Numbered from the stretch's first letter, positions 11,017 to 19,857 are shown. The stretch is DNA of 64,000 nucleotides from Aquilaria yunnanensis (GCA_039654915.1 CM077600.1:44686492-44750491); one strand, 5' to 3'. Numbers and translations are program-made. Notes: generated by a model not told the origin, from the sequence alone.

Positions 11017-11646
11017 TTATGGGAGTGAACTGGTCGGAAAAGACTGTCGTGTCCAGTCTATCTGAATCATTGCTGGATCTGGTTCAGGAACAAAAGCTTG
11101 TATTTTATCTAGCAATTCTTCAGCAGTTGTTGCGGATATTATGATTCGCCGTGCCACTCTTGATATGAAATTCTTCTGCATAGCATAATCCATAAAAGCT
11201 ATCAGACCTGTAAAGAAATTGTTAACATTTAAAAGCCCAATGGGTTTCTTATGCAAATTAAGTTGGGCCATGGAAGCAATTTGAAAGACTTCTCCCAACG
11301 TGCCAAAACCACCTGGTAGAGCGATAAAAGCATCAGCATTTAAAAGCATTTGTAACACACGCTCTTGCAAATTTTTAACCACTAATTCTTCTCCAATCGT
11401 GCCCCCAGAAATAAATTTCAGAGGTCCAGGGATAATACCCAGAACTTGACTTCCTCCTAGAGATGCTGCTGATGCTACACCTCCCATTAATCCGACACTA
11501 CCTCCTCCATAAACTAAATGTATTTTTCGCTCAGCTAATACTCTTCCCAAATGGTTGGCTGCTTTTAAATACTCTTCATCTTTTCCAGGAAAAGCCCCAG
11601 AAAATACACAAATACTTCGGGATTTACGAGTTGGGGTTTTCTCCAT
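11017..11646 (-). CDS. LOG-like: LOG-type cytokinin riboside 5'-monophosphate phosphoribohydrolase captured by the retrotransposon
   Basis: The protein has 209 residues and starts at MEKTPTRKSRSICVFSG. LOG enzymes release active cytokinin bases from their nucleotides in the cytosol. Visible family marks are ICVFSG at 12-17, VYGGGSVGLMG at 45-55, Arg96 in the NLQERVLQM segment, and the phosphoribohydrolase motif PGGFGTLGE at 111-119 with E119. The usual second Lys of the HxRK segment is Val97, and the first Glu of LEE is Gly118. A 29-codon in-frame extension upstream exists but is hydrophobic and unlike LOG, and the TATA box lies within it. Plant LOG genes have several introns; this copy has none, which suggests capture through mRNA. 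It is intact, lies between the Cys4 array and the 3' repeats, and has its own TATA box. Confidence 0.92.
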   Translation of the reverse strand: MEKTPTRKSRSICVFSGAFPGKDEEYLKAANHLGRVLAERKIHLVYGGGSVGLMGGVASAASLGGSQVLGIIPGPLKFISGGTIGEELVVKNLQERVLQMLLNADAFIALPGGFGTLGEVFQIASMAQLNLHKKPIGLLNVNNFFTGLIAFMDYAMQKNFISRVARRIIISATTAEELLDKIQAFVPEPDPAMIQIDWTRQSFPTSSLP

Positions 11647-11676
11647 TCCTATCCTTATCCTTGTGAGAAAAGAGGA

Positions 11677-11688
11677 TATATTTATAGA
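11677..11688 (-). promoter_or_regulatory. TATA box of the LOG-type gene
   Basis: Minus strand TCTATAAATATA, about 31 nt before the chosen ATG, preceded by CTCTTCATC, similar to the TTTCATCGC flank before the Cys4 boxes. The short spacing leaves almost no leader, so the start site may be very close to the ATG. Confidence 0.5.
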
Positions 11689-11732
11689 GATGAAGAGATA
11701 AGGCAATAATTTTATTTTCAAGAGTAGATACA

Positions 11733-12200
11733 TTATTGCCAGCTATACACAGTAGTCACGAGTATGACTCTGGTCAGGTATGGGTACACTATCGTTAAAA
11801 GAGGAGGAAAATTTTCAAAATAGCTGCTAGCATGTACAGTAGTCACTACTGTAGCTTACGTCAGGAGTAGGTATGTGATTGTTGGAAGGGAAGGAAAATT
11901 TCAAAAGTGGCAGCTATATACAGTAGTCCGTGTCAGGAGTGGGTACATTATTGCCAAAGGGGAGGAAAATTTCAAAAGCGACAGCTAGCACGTACAGTAA
12001 TCGTAACTATGGCTCATGTCAGGAGTGGATACATTATCGCTGAAAGGGGAGGAAAATTTCAAAAGCGACAGCTAGTACGTACAGTAATCGTGACTTTGGT
12101 TCACGTCAGGAGTGGATACATTATTACCAAAAGGGGAGGAAAATTTCAAAAGCGACAGCTAGCACGTACAGTAATCGTGACTTTGATCCTCGTCTTCCAC
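11733..12200. repeat. About five tandem copies of an 87-bp repeat
   Basis: Units start at about 11773, 11860, 11935, 12018 and 12105. Each reads like 'gtcaggagtgg(a/g)tacatta' - 'ggggaggaaaatttcaaaa' - 'gcgacagctagcacgtacag' - 'taatcgtgact'. The spacers downstream of the Cys4 genes contain a diverged single version (for example 12890-12960 and 13695-13760), so the array seems to be an expansion of that spacer. The rightmost units are nearly identical and the leftmost degenerate. The frames open across it are by-products of the repeat. Confidence 0.8.
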
Positions 12201-12233
12201 TGGCTTTGCGTCCAGTAATGGCTTCAATGCTTT

Positions 12234-12782
12234 CTATGAATCGGTGATTTGCATCTCATCTAGCTTTCTCACAAACTGGCAAACAGGGTCGTTTAGGGTC
12301 AGATTCCCAAGACTGTAACGATCTCGTTCTTTTTGGAAAATTATCCATAATCCAACAACCTCAAATTGCACTATTCCACAAGAATGCGCTTCAAGAACCT
12401 CTCGAATATCTTCTAGAGATTCCTTACGCAAGCCATTCTTAATGAATCTTATTCTATCATTACGATTTCTGGTGATCACTCCTGGAGCACGACATTTATT
12501 GCCGCAAATCCACCATCCACAATTATGACAAACGCCTAGCCTCTTTGCTCTTCTTTTTTTGGCATAAGCGCTTTTACCAAAGCCGGGCATACGGGGAAAG
12601 AACGCTTCGGGAACTTCACCAGCTGAACGAACCTTAGCTTCAATTAGCCACCGCACATTATCAGGAATGCCTTTGTGCATAAATACTCTGAATCGTTCAC
12701 ATCTAGCTTGATAAATCTTTTTAAGAACATTTATTGGGAAGGAAGGAAAATACTTTCGTAGGGCGGAAAGAGAAGACTCCAT
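12234..12782 (-). CDS. Cys4 basic protein, copy 1 (last in transcript order)
   Basis: The protein has 182 residues starting at ATG 12782 (MESSLSALRK). An in-frame TTG five codons upstream is not used as a start because all other copies begin at this ATG. The Cys cluster is CHNCGWWICGNKC: the four Cys are kept, but the residues between them are the most changed of the four copies, as is the segment that follows. TATA box at 12841-12850, about 60 nt upstream. The DNA after its stop merges into the 87-bp repeat array, which appears to be derived from the spacer between the Cys4 copies. Confidence 0.85.
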   Translation of the reverse strand: MESSLSALRKYFPSFPINVLKKIYQARCERFRVFMHKGIPDNVRWLIEAKVRSAGEVPEAFFPRMPGFGKSAYAKKRRAKRLGVCHNCGWWICGNKCRAPGVITRNRNDRIRFIKNGLRKESLEDIREVLEAHSCGIVQFEVVGLWIIFQKERDRYSLGNLTLNDPVCQFVRKLDEMQITDS

Positions 12783-12840
12783 TGATGAAGGAGGCAAAGA
12801 AAGAAATTAGTGATTGTAGGAAACGAACATAACTAACACA

Positions 12841-12850
12841 TATTTATAGT
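12841..12850 (-). promoter_or_regulatory. TATA box of Cys4 copy 1
   Basis: Minus strand ACTATAAATA after CCTTTCGTC, 60 nt before the ATG. Confidence 0.55.
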
Positions 12851-12998
12851 GACGAAAGGGATAATGCGTTTATTACACTTACAGAAGCAAGTACATTATT
12901 GTCAAAAGAAAAGACAAATGACAGCTTATATGTACAGCAATCATGACTGTGGCTCTCATCTTCCACTGATTTATGTCTACTAACGGCTTCAATGCCTT

Positions 12999-13547
12999 CT
13001 ATAAGTCGGGGATTTGCTTCCCATCCAGTTTTCTCACAAACTGGCAAACAGGGTCATTAAAAGTTAGATTTCCAAGACTGTAACGATCCTGTTCTTTACG
13101 GAAAGTCCACCATAAATCCATAATTTCCCATTGCACTATTTCACAAGAATGTGTTTCAAAAGTTAATAGGATATCATCCAAAGATTCCTTACGCAGGCCA
13201 TTCTTGATGAATTTTCTTTTATCTTCATGATTTCTGGAGATGTATCCTAAAAAGCGACATTTAGTATTACAATTCCATCGTCCACATTTATGACAGACAC
13301 CTAGCCTCTTTGCTCTTCGCTTTTTGGCATAAGCGCTTTTACCAAAGCCGGGCATACGGGGAAAGAACGCTTCTGGAACTTCACCAGCTGAACGAACCTT
13401 AGCTTCAATTAGCCACCGCACATTGTCAGGAATGCCTTTGTGCATAAAGACTCTAATCCTTTCACATCTAGCTTGGTAAATCATTTTAAGAACATTTATT
13501 GGGATGGAAGGAAAGTATTTTCGCATGGCGGAAAGAGTAGAATCCAT
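12999..13547 (-). CDS. Cys4 basic protein, copy 2
   Basis: The protein has 182 residues and an ATG start. Residues of about 36-86 are identical to copy 1, and the DNA is nearly identical there (2 or so changes in about 135 bp). The halves after the Cys cluster differ at close to half of the positions. That pattern suggests gene conversion between copies. Cys cluster CHKCGRWNCNTKC. TATA box at 13652-13660, about 105 nt upstream of the ATG, with a 'taaccggaaa' phrase in the leader. Function as for the other copies: probable nucleic-acid binding, unproven. Confidence 0.85.
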   Translation of the reverse strand: MDSTLSAMRKYFPSIPINVLKMIYQARCERIRVFMHKGIPDNVRWLIEAKVRSAGEVPEAFFPRMPGFGKSAYAKKRRAKRLGVCHKCGRWNCNTKCRFLGYISRNHEDKRKFIKNGLRKESLDDILLTFETHSCEIVQWEIMDLWWTFRKEQDRYSLGNLTFNDPVCQFVRKLDGKQIPDL

Positions 13548-13651
13548 TGATAAAAGAAGAATTTGAGAGAAGAGATGAAGAAATCAGTTATTGTAGGAAA
13601 CTGAGAGTCAGAGAGTATTGCATCCGCTACTTAACCGGAAAGAAGAACACG

Positions 13652-13660
13652 CATTTATAG
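13652..13660 (-). promoter_or_regulatory. TATA box of Cys4 copy 2
   Basis: Minus strand CTATAAATG within TTTCATCGCTATAAATGCG, 105 nt before the ATG; flank shared with copy 3. Confidence 0.55.
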
Positions 13661-13802
13661 CGATGAAAGGATAACGTGTTAATTACGCTTACAGGAACAA
13701 GTATATTAAAAGAAAAGACAAATGACAGCTTATATGTACAGGAATCATGACCGTGGCTCTCATCTTCCCCTGATTTATGTCCAGTAATGGCTTTAATGCC
13801 AT

Positions 13803-14351
13803 CTATAAGTCGGGGATTTGCTTCCCATCCAGTTTTCTTACAAACTGACAAACAGGATCGTTTAAAGTCACATTCCCAAGACTGTAACGGTTTCGTTCTT
13901 TATGGTAAGTCCTCCATAAACTGATAATTTCACCTTGCACTTTTCCACAAGAATGCGTTTCAAGAGTCTCTCGGATATCTTCCAGAGATTCCTTACGCAG
14001 GCCATTCTTAATGAATTTTCTTTTATCTTCACGATTTATGGAGATGTATCCTAAAGAGCGACATTTAGTAATACAATTCCATCGCCCACATTTATAACAC
14101 ACGCCTAGTCTCTTTGCTCTTCGCCTTTTGGCATAACGGCTTTTACCTAAACCGGGCATGCGGGGCATAAATGCATCTGGAACTTCACCCGCCAGACGGA
14201 CCTTAGCTTCAATTATCCACTGCACATTATCGGGAATGCCTTTGCGTGTAAAAACTCTGATTCTTTCACATCTAGCAAGGTAGATCTTTTTAAGGACTTT
14301 TATTGGAAAGGAAGGAAAGTATTTTCGCAGTGCAGAAAGAGTAGAATCCAT
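13803..14351 (-). CDS. Cys4 basic protein, copy 3
   Basis: The protein has 182 residues and an ATG start, collinear with the other copies without gaps. Basic run KRRRAKRLG followed by CYKCGRWNCITKC, so the C-x2-C-x4-C-x3-C spacing is kept. Differences from the neighbours are scattered over the whole length, including the step before the basic run (GLGKSRYAKR), yet the frame is open. A divergent but intact copy points to selection on the protein. A TATA box lies about 80 nt upstream at 14431-14439. The likely role is binding RNA or DNA; nothing in the sequence shows an enzyme. Confidence 0.85.
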   Translation of the reverse strand: MDSTLSALRKYFPSFPIKVLKKIYLARCERIRVFTRKGIPDNVQWIIEAKVRLAGEVPDAFMPRMPGLGKSRYAKRRRAKRLGVCYKCGRWNCITKCRSLGYISINREDKRKFIKNGLRKESLEDIRETLETHSCGKVQGEIISLWRTYHKERNRYSLGNVTLNDPVCQFVRKLDGKQIPDL

Positions 14352-14430
14352 TGATGAGAGAAGAATTTGAGAGAAGAGGGAAATGAATCAGTTATTGAAG
14401 GAAACTTAGATAACCGACTGGAAGAACATG

Positions 14431-14439
14431 CATTTATAG
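14431..14439 (-). promoter_or_regulatory. TATA box of Cys4 copy 3
   Basis: Minus strand CTATAAATG within TTCATCGCTATAAATGC, 80 nt before the ATG. Nearly the same box and flank stand before copy 2. Confidence 0.55.
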
Positions 14440-14597
14440 CGATGAAATGGATAACGTGTCGATTACACTTACGGGAGCAAATACATTATTAAAAGAAAAA
14501 TGGAAAATTTTAAATATGATAAATTGTATGTACAGTGATTGTGACTGTGGCTCACATCTTCCACTGGTTTTACGTCCAGTAACGGGATTAATGGCTT

Positions 14598-15146
14598 CTA
14601 TGAGTCGAGGATTTGCTTCCCATCCAGTTTTCTTACAAGCTGACAAATAGGGTCGTTTAATGTCAGATTCCCGGGACTGTATCGTTCTCGTTCTTCATGA
14701 AAAATGCTCCATAAATCGAGAAGTTCACGTTGCACGGATCCACAAGAATGCGTCTCAAGAGTCAATTGGAGATCATCCAATGAGTCCTTACTCAGGCCAT
14801 TCTTAATGAATCGTATTTTATCTTCTCGATTATCAGAGATCATCCCTAAAGAACGACATTTAGTATTACAGGTCCAGCGTCCGCATTTATGACAGACGCC
14901 TAGTCTCCTCGCTCTTCGTTTTTTGGCATAAGAGCTTTTGCCTACACCAGGCATGTGAGACACAAATGCCTCTGGGATTTCACCTGCCAGACGAACCTTA
15001 GCTTCAATTAACCACCGCACATCTTCAGGGATTCCTTTATGCATCAGAGCTCTTAATCGTTCACAGCGAACTTGGTAGATCTTTTTGAGGATGTTCATTG
15101 GGAGAGAAGGAAAATATTTTCGCAAGGCAGAAAAAGTAGGATCCAT
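14598..15146 (-). CDS. Cys4 basic protein, copy 4 (first in transcript order)
   Basis: The protein has 182 residues with an ATG start. Layout: an N-terminal helix-rich part (1-65); a Gly-Lys-Ser-x-Tyr-Ala step into a strongly basic run (KKRRARR, 75-81); a Cys cluster C85-x2-C88-x4-C93-x3-C97; and a conserved C-terminal part with FIKNGLSKDSLDD and NDPICQLVRKLD. A basic run directly followed by a compact Cys cluster is the layout of nucleic-acid-binding cysteine-rich proteins of carla-like plant viruses, and the local wording is similar. That link is an inference from pattern. The retroviral zinc knuckle C-x2-C-x4-H-x4-C is a different spacing. It is one of four tandem copies about 0.8 kb apart. 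Its promoter is less clear than those of the other copies. Confidence 0.85.
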   Translation of the reverse strand: MDPTFSALRKYFPSLPMNILKKIYQVRCERLRALMHKGIPEDVRWLIEAKVRLAGEIPEAFVSHMPGVGKSSYAKKRRARRLGVCHKCGRWTCNTKCRSLGMISDNREDKIRFIKNGLSKDSLDDLQLTLETHSCGSVQRELLDLWSIFHEERERYSPGNLTLNDPICQLVRKLDGKQILDS

Positions 15147-15684
15147 TTTCTAGGAGAAAGTAAAAGAAAGGAGGGAGGAAATGATCAGTTATTATGGGCA
15201 ACTGAGAGAACCGACTTGAGAGTCACGGAGTACCGTATCCGCCGCTTAACCGGAAAAGTGAATCCTACTTTATTTTGATGTGATAGATATTCCATCCAGC
15301 TGACGTTGATTCAGTCCTTGATTATTGAATCCATTGTCCGCTTTTGACGAATTTTCAACGACAATATTTCTTGATGTCTGCCTTATCTTTGACGATAGCT
15401 ATCACTCATCCTGGATGCTGCTAAGCTGGCATCAATTCTGTTCTTTTAGGTGTAGCCTCAATTGCCAGGCTTTTGACGATATTGTATGCTTTATCCTTGG
15501 ATTCCTGATGGGGCTGGGTCCAGCGTATTAGCTATGCGTCCAATTAGTAAGAGCTGATGTCATTAAGATCTCAGCTTATACTGCTGCAATCATGCTGCGG
15601 ACATGCTTTTCATTTGATCCCTGTTATGTAAAAGCCATGCATGCATGATGTGAAATGCATGAATGCAAGGCATGTGTAACTGAT

Positions 15685-15722
<38 letters not shown>

Positions 15723-16458
15723 CTAGCTCTTCATGTCTTTGCTTTACTTTACTGGATCTTCTTTGTGATTTCCTTCTCGGACTATTATTGAATCTCTTTA
15801 TGCTTTCCAGCTGTTGTCCATTGTCTCAAAAGCCCAACTCTGTTCAAAAATCCTCTTTCCTTGCCTTATTTTTGAATTTTGACCTCAATTTTCTTTAATG
15901 CCCGCCTCATATTTTATGCTTCTCTGGATAATTGTCCCTGTTGAAATATTCGTGAGCATGATTCTTTCCTGCTGATATAGACATGTTAAGACTTCTGAAA
16001 TGATCATTCAGGCTACCACCAAGGCTATCTCCCAAAGATTTGTTACTCCTTCTTCTTTGTTAGCCTATGTTCTGTGCTGCTCGCAAAGCAGGATCTCAAT
16101 CTTACCTGTTTTAATTCACAAAGCTTATCAAAGTAATCTACGGTCTTTGTTTTTTTCTAAGTTTTAATTATTACTATTCTTCCTTCAAAAGTCACAATTT
16201 ATTGCACACTTAAGGCTAGTAGGAATGTGAGATTTGAAGGAAAAGAACTGGATAGAAGCGACTTTAGCATTTTGAACGTAAGAATCTAAGGTAAGTTAAA
16301 GAGAATTGGCTTTTATTTATGGGTAAAAGAATATGAAAATCTTGGGTACAGATAGATAATGAAAGTGTAAGGGAAGAAAGCTCTCTTTGACAACTTTGAT
16401 CAAATAAACTTTGGTAACCCTGTATCCACTTCTCCCCTTCTGTTCGAAAATTTCTTCA
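15147..16458 (-). other. Spacer between pol and the accessory genes, with a poly-T run
   Basis: 1.3 kb without a credible gene. It holds an uninterrupted T run of about 35 at 15685-15719 (A run on the transcript strand). Its left end contains a weak TATA-like AAATAAAG at about 15267-15276 (minus) that could serve the first Cys4 gene. Its 15230-15260 stretch repeats the 'cgcttaaccggaaa' phrase found upstream of the second copy. Confidence 0.5.
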
Positions 16459-19400
16459 TTATGCAAAGTATTTCTTTACTGCATCCGAATTTACTGGCTT
16501 CGGTAATTCTCGTCCATCCATTTCTGTCAGAATTAGTGCCCCTCCTGAAAATGCTTTCTTCACGACATATGGCCCGTCATAATTTGGTGTCCATTTTCCT
16601 CTTGAATCATGTTGCATGGGTAAAATTTTCTTGAGCACTATGTCACCTTCGTGAAATTGTCGTGGGCGAACCTTTTTGTTGTAAGCACGAATCATCCTTC
16701 TTTGATAAAGTTGCCCATGGCAGAGGGCTATCATTCTTCTTTCATCAATTAGATTTAATTGCTCGTATCTAGCTTTGACCCATTCTGCTTCTCCTAATTG
16801 AGTATCCATTAGTACCCTTAATGAAGGAATTTCAACTTCGATAGGCAATACAGCCTCCATACCGTATACCAGAGAAAAAGGTGTTGCTCCAGTAGAAGTA
16901 CGGGTAGAAGTTCTATAAGCATGCAGTGCAAAAGGTAACATCTCATGCCAGTCCTTGTAAGTGACGATCATCTTTTCAACAATTCTCTTGATATTTTTAT
17001 TGGCCGCTTCTACTGCACCATTCATCATCGGTCGATAAGGTGCTGAATTGAGATGCTTGATTTTGAATTGCCGGCACAAAGTCTGCATCATTGCATTATT
17101 CAGGTTCGTGGCATTGTCTGAGATGATACACTCTGGCGGTCCATAGCGACAAATGATTTCTTTCTTAATGAACCGGCATACCACCTTTTGAGTTACGCTT
17201 GCATAAGACACAGCTTCTACCCATTTAGTAAAGTAGTCAATTGCAACTAGGATGAATTTGTGACCATTGGAAGCTTTAGGGGTAATCGCTCCAATAACAT
17301 CGATTCCCCACATGGCAAAAGGCCAAGGTATTGCTGTTACATTAAGAGGAACAGGTGGAGCTTGGATCTTGTTGGCATATATTTGGCATTTGTGACATTT
17401 TCTTACGTGATTGACGCAATCACTTTCCAATGTGAGCCAATAGTAACCAGCCCTCATTATTTGTCTTGCCATGGTATGACCACTAGTGTGTGCTCCACAT
17501 ATTCCAGAATGAATTTCTTCCATGATCTTTCGTGCTTCATGAGTATCTACACAGCGAAGTAGCATCGAGTCTGGGGTTTTCTTGTAAAGTATGTCTAGGT
17601 TTAAAAGAAAACCCATTGACAATCTTCGTAGAAATTTCTTGTCATTTTCTGATACTTCTGGTGGATATACTCTTTCTTTGAGGTATTTCTTGATATCGTG
17701 ATACCAAGGCTTTCCATCAAATTCTTCTTCGATGCTCATGCAATAAGCTGGAGAATCTATTATTCTCATCTCGAACACAGGAGTATGCTCGGGGTCACTG
17801 ATCTTGTACATAACAGCCAAAGTAGCTAAAGCATCCGGTATTTGATTATCTTCCCTTGGAAGATGATGGAAGCTTATACTGTTGAATTTTCGAGCCAAGT
17901 CTAGTATGAGCTTTTGGTAAGGGATCAATTTTGAATCCCTTGTCTCCCATTCTCCGTTGATTTGATATATGACTAATGCGGAATCCCCATAAACTCGGAG
18001 ATCTCGCACTTTCAATTCCAGTGCCATTTGGAGTCCCATAGCACATGCCTCATACTCTACTATATTGTTGGTACAAGGAAATGTAATTTTTGCTGTAAGA
18101 GGGAATTGCTCTCCACTTGGAGAGATGAGTATGGCTCCAATCCCTTGTCCCAAAGCATTAGATGCTCCATCGAATGCCATTTTCCATGTTTCATCATCTT
18201 TAGAGACTTCCTGTTCTATCGTCATTATATCTCCATCAGGAAACTCCATTTTCATTGGCTCATAATCATCCAATGCTCTATCAGCCAGATATTCAGCAAT
18301 CACACTCCCTTTTACAGCCTTTTGGGTGACATACTGTATGTCGTATTCAGACAACAGCATTTGCCATTTTGCGATCCTGCCTGATAAAGCTGGTTTCTCA
18401 AAAATGTACTTAATGGGATCAGTCTTGGAGATTAGCAATGTGGTGTTGTTGAGCATGTAGTGTCGTAGTCGGTGTGCTACCCATGCAAGGGCACAACAGG
18501 ACTTTTCTACTATTGAGTATTTCGCTTCATATGTGGTAAGCTTCTTGCTCAAATAGTAAATTGCGTGCTCTTTCTTGCCTGTCTCATCACGTTGACCCAA
18601 TACGGATCCTAATGAAGAATCCTGTATGGATAAATATAGAATCAACGATTCTCCAGATCGGGGTGGTACCAAGACTGGTGGATTTGATAGATATTGCTTG
18701 ATTTTCTCGAATGCTTCTTGGCATTCGTTATTCCACTCGATCGGATTGTTCTTCTTCAGTGATTTGAAAAGAGGTTCACACTTGGATGTCAATTGTGAAA
18801 TGAACCTTGCTATGAAGTTGATTCTGCCCAGGAAACTTCTTACTTGTTTTGGAGTCTTCGGGGGTTGCATTTCTTGTATTGCTTTGACTTTACTCGGGTC
18901 AACTCGAATCCCATCCTTGCTGACCATGAAACCCAATAACTTTCCTGAAGAGGCTCCAAAAATACATTTGGCAGGATTCAACTTCAGTTGATATTTGCGA
19001 AGTCTATCGAATAGTTTTCTTAGCACTTTTAGATGCCCCTTAGCAGTGAAAGTTTTGGCGATCATGTCGTCTACATATACTTCAATTTCTTTATGCATCA
19101 TGTCATGGAATAATGCAACCATGGCTCTTTGATATGTAGCACCAGCATTCTTTAACCCAAAAGGCATCACCTTGTAGTAGAAGGTACCCCAAAGGGTTAT
19201 AAAGGCAGTTTTTATCATATCATCTGGATCAAGTTTGATTTGATTGTATCCAGAGAAGCCATCCATGAAGGAAAAATAGGAGTTTCCTGCGGTATTATCC
19301 ACCAGCGTATCAATGTGAGGAAGTGGGAAGTTATCTTTAGGACTGGCTTCGTTCAATGGCCGGTAGTCCTGACAAACTCTTAGTTTCCCGCTTTCTTTCT

Positions 19401-19857
19401 TTTCGACTGGAACAATGTTAACCACCCATTCTGTATATTCAGCGACCCCAAGGAATCCTGCATCCCACAGCTTTCGAATCTCATCTTTCACTCTTAAGAT
19501 TAGATCCGGCTTTAATCTTCGTAACTTTTGTCTGACAGGCTTCGCCCCAGGTTTCAAGGGTATTTTGTGTAGTACTATGTCTGAGCTTAAGCCAGGCATA
19601 TCTTGGTATGACCAAGCAAACACATCCACATATTCTTTCAATAAATGGACTAATTCTTCTTTTTCTTCAGGAGGGAATAAAGTGCCAATCTTGACTTCTT
19701 TTACATCCTGACTGTCTCCCAGGTTGAATACCTCAGTTGGTTCTTGACTTGTTGCTCTTTCTTTTTCATCTCGCTCAATCATTTTTAATAGCTCAGGAGA
19801 TACTTGAAGATCTTCGTCATCCGAGTCGGTAGTGTTTACAGGATTATCAAAGTTCAT
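16459..19857 (-). CDS. pol: Pol: reverse transcriptase, RNase H, second RNase H, integrase
   Basis: The frame has 1,132 residues from its first ATG and is probably translated as a spliced extension of gag-pro. RT spans about 95-320, with D199 in FMDGFSGYNQ and the YVDD active site at 261-264. The retroviral-type RNase H follows at about 400-525 and looks degenerate. A second, archaeal-type RNase H at about 557-690 has D563, E601/E603, D625 and D675; two RNase H domains mark the Tat lineage. Integrase has the zinc-binding H783/H790 and C821/C824, catalytic D853, D914 and E950, and a GPY motif at 1095-1097. No chromodomain is seen. All catalytic residues are present and there are no frame breaks. 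Confidence 0.97.
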   Translation of the reverse strand: MNFDNPVNTTDSDDEDLQVSPELLKMIERDEKERATSQEPTEVFNLGDSQDVKEVKIGTLFPPEEKEELVHLLKEYVDVFAWSYQDMPGLSSDIVLHKIPLKPGAKPVRQKLRRLKPDLILRVKDEIRKLWDAGFLGVAEYTEWVVNIVPVEKKESGKLRVCQDYRPLNEASPKDNFPLPHIDTLVDNTAGNSYFSFMDGFSGYNQIKLDPDDMIKTAFITLWGTFYYKVMPFGLKNAGATYQRAMVALFHDMMHKEIEVYVDDMIAKTFTAKGHLKVLRKLFDRLRKYQLKLNPAKCIFGASSGKLLGFMVSKDGIRVDPSKVKAIQEMQPPKTPKQVRSFLGRINFIARFISQLTSKCEPLFKSLKKNNPIEWNNECQEAFEKIKQYLSNPPVLVPPRSGESLILYLSIQDSSLGSVLGQRDETGKKEHAIYYLSKKLTTYEAKYSIVEKSCCALAWVAHRLRHYMLNNTTLLISKTDPIKYIFEKPALSGRIAKWQMLLSEYDIQYVTQKAVKGSVIAEYLADRALDDYEPMKMEFPDGDIMTIEQEVSKDDETWKMAFDGASNALGQGIGAILISPSGEQFPLTAKITFPCTNNIVEYEACAMGLQMALELKVRDLRVYGDSALVIYQINGEWETRDSKLIPYQKLILDLARKFNSISFHHLPREDNQIPDALATLAVMYKISDPEHTPVFEMRIIDSPAYCMSIEEEFDGKPWYHDIKKYLKERVYPPEVSENDKKFLRRLSMGFLLNLDILYKKTPDSMLLRCVDTHEARKIMEEIHSGICGAHTSGHTMARQIMRAGYYWLTLESDCVNHVRKCHKCQIYANKIQAPPVPLNVTAIPWPFAMWGIDVIGAITPKASNGHKFILVAIDYFTKWVEAVSYASVTQKVVCRFIKKEIICRYGPPECIISDNATNLNNAMMQTLCRQFKIKHLNSAPYRPMMNGAVEAANKNIKRIVEKMIVTYKDWHEMLPFALHAYRTSTRTSTGATPFSLVYGMEAVLPIEVEIPSLRVLMDTQLGEAEWVKARYEQLNLIDERRMIALCHGQLYQRRMIRAYNKKVRPRQFHEGDIVLKKILPMQHDSRGKWTPNYDGPYVVKKAFSGGALILTEMDGRELPKPVNSDAVKKYFA

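Noticed and set aside
11647..11733. 29-codon N-terminal extension of the LOG-type protein
   Set aside because: The extension contains the TATA box and is unlike any LOG N terminus; the ATG at 11646 fits LOG length.
11907..12218. 103-codon repetitive frame on the + strand
   Set aside because: Opposite to the element's coding strand and simply the translation of the 87-bp tandem repeat.
12844..13047. Small frames downstream of and overlapping the ends of three Cys4 genes (also 13627-13851 and 14434-14646)
   Set aside because: They begin at TTG codons in another frame, and their similarity to each other follows from the tandem duplication of the DNA.
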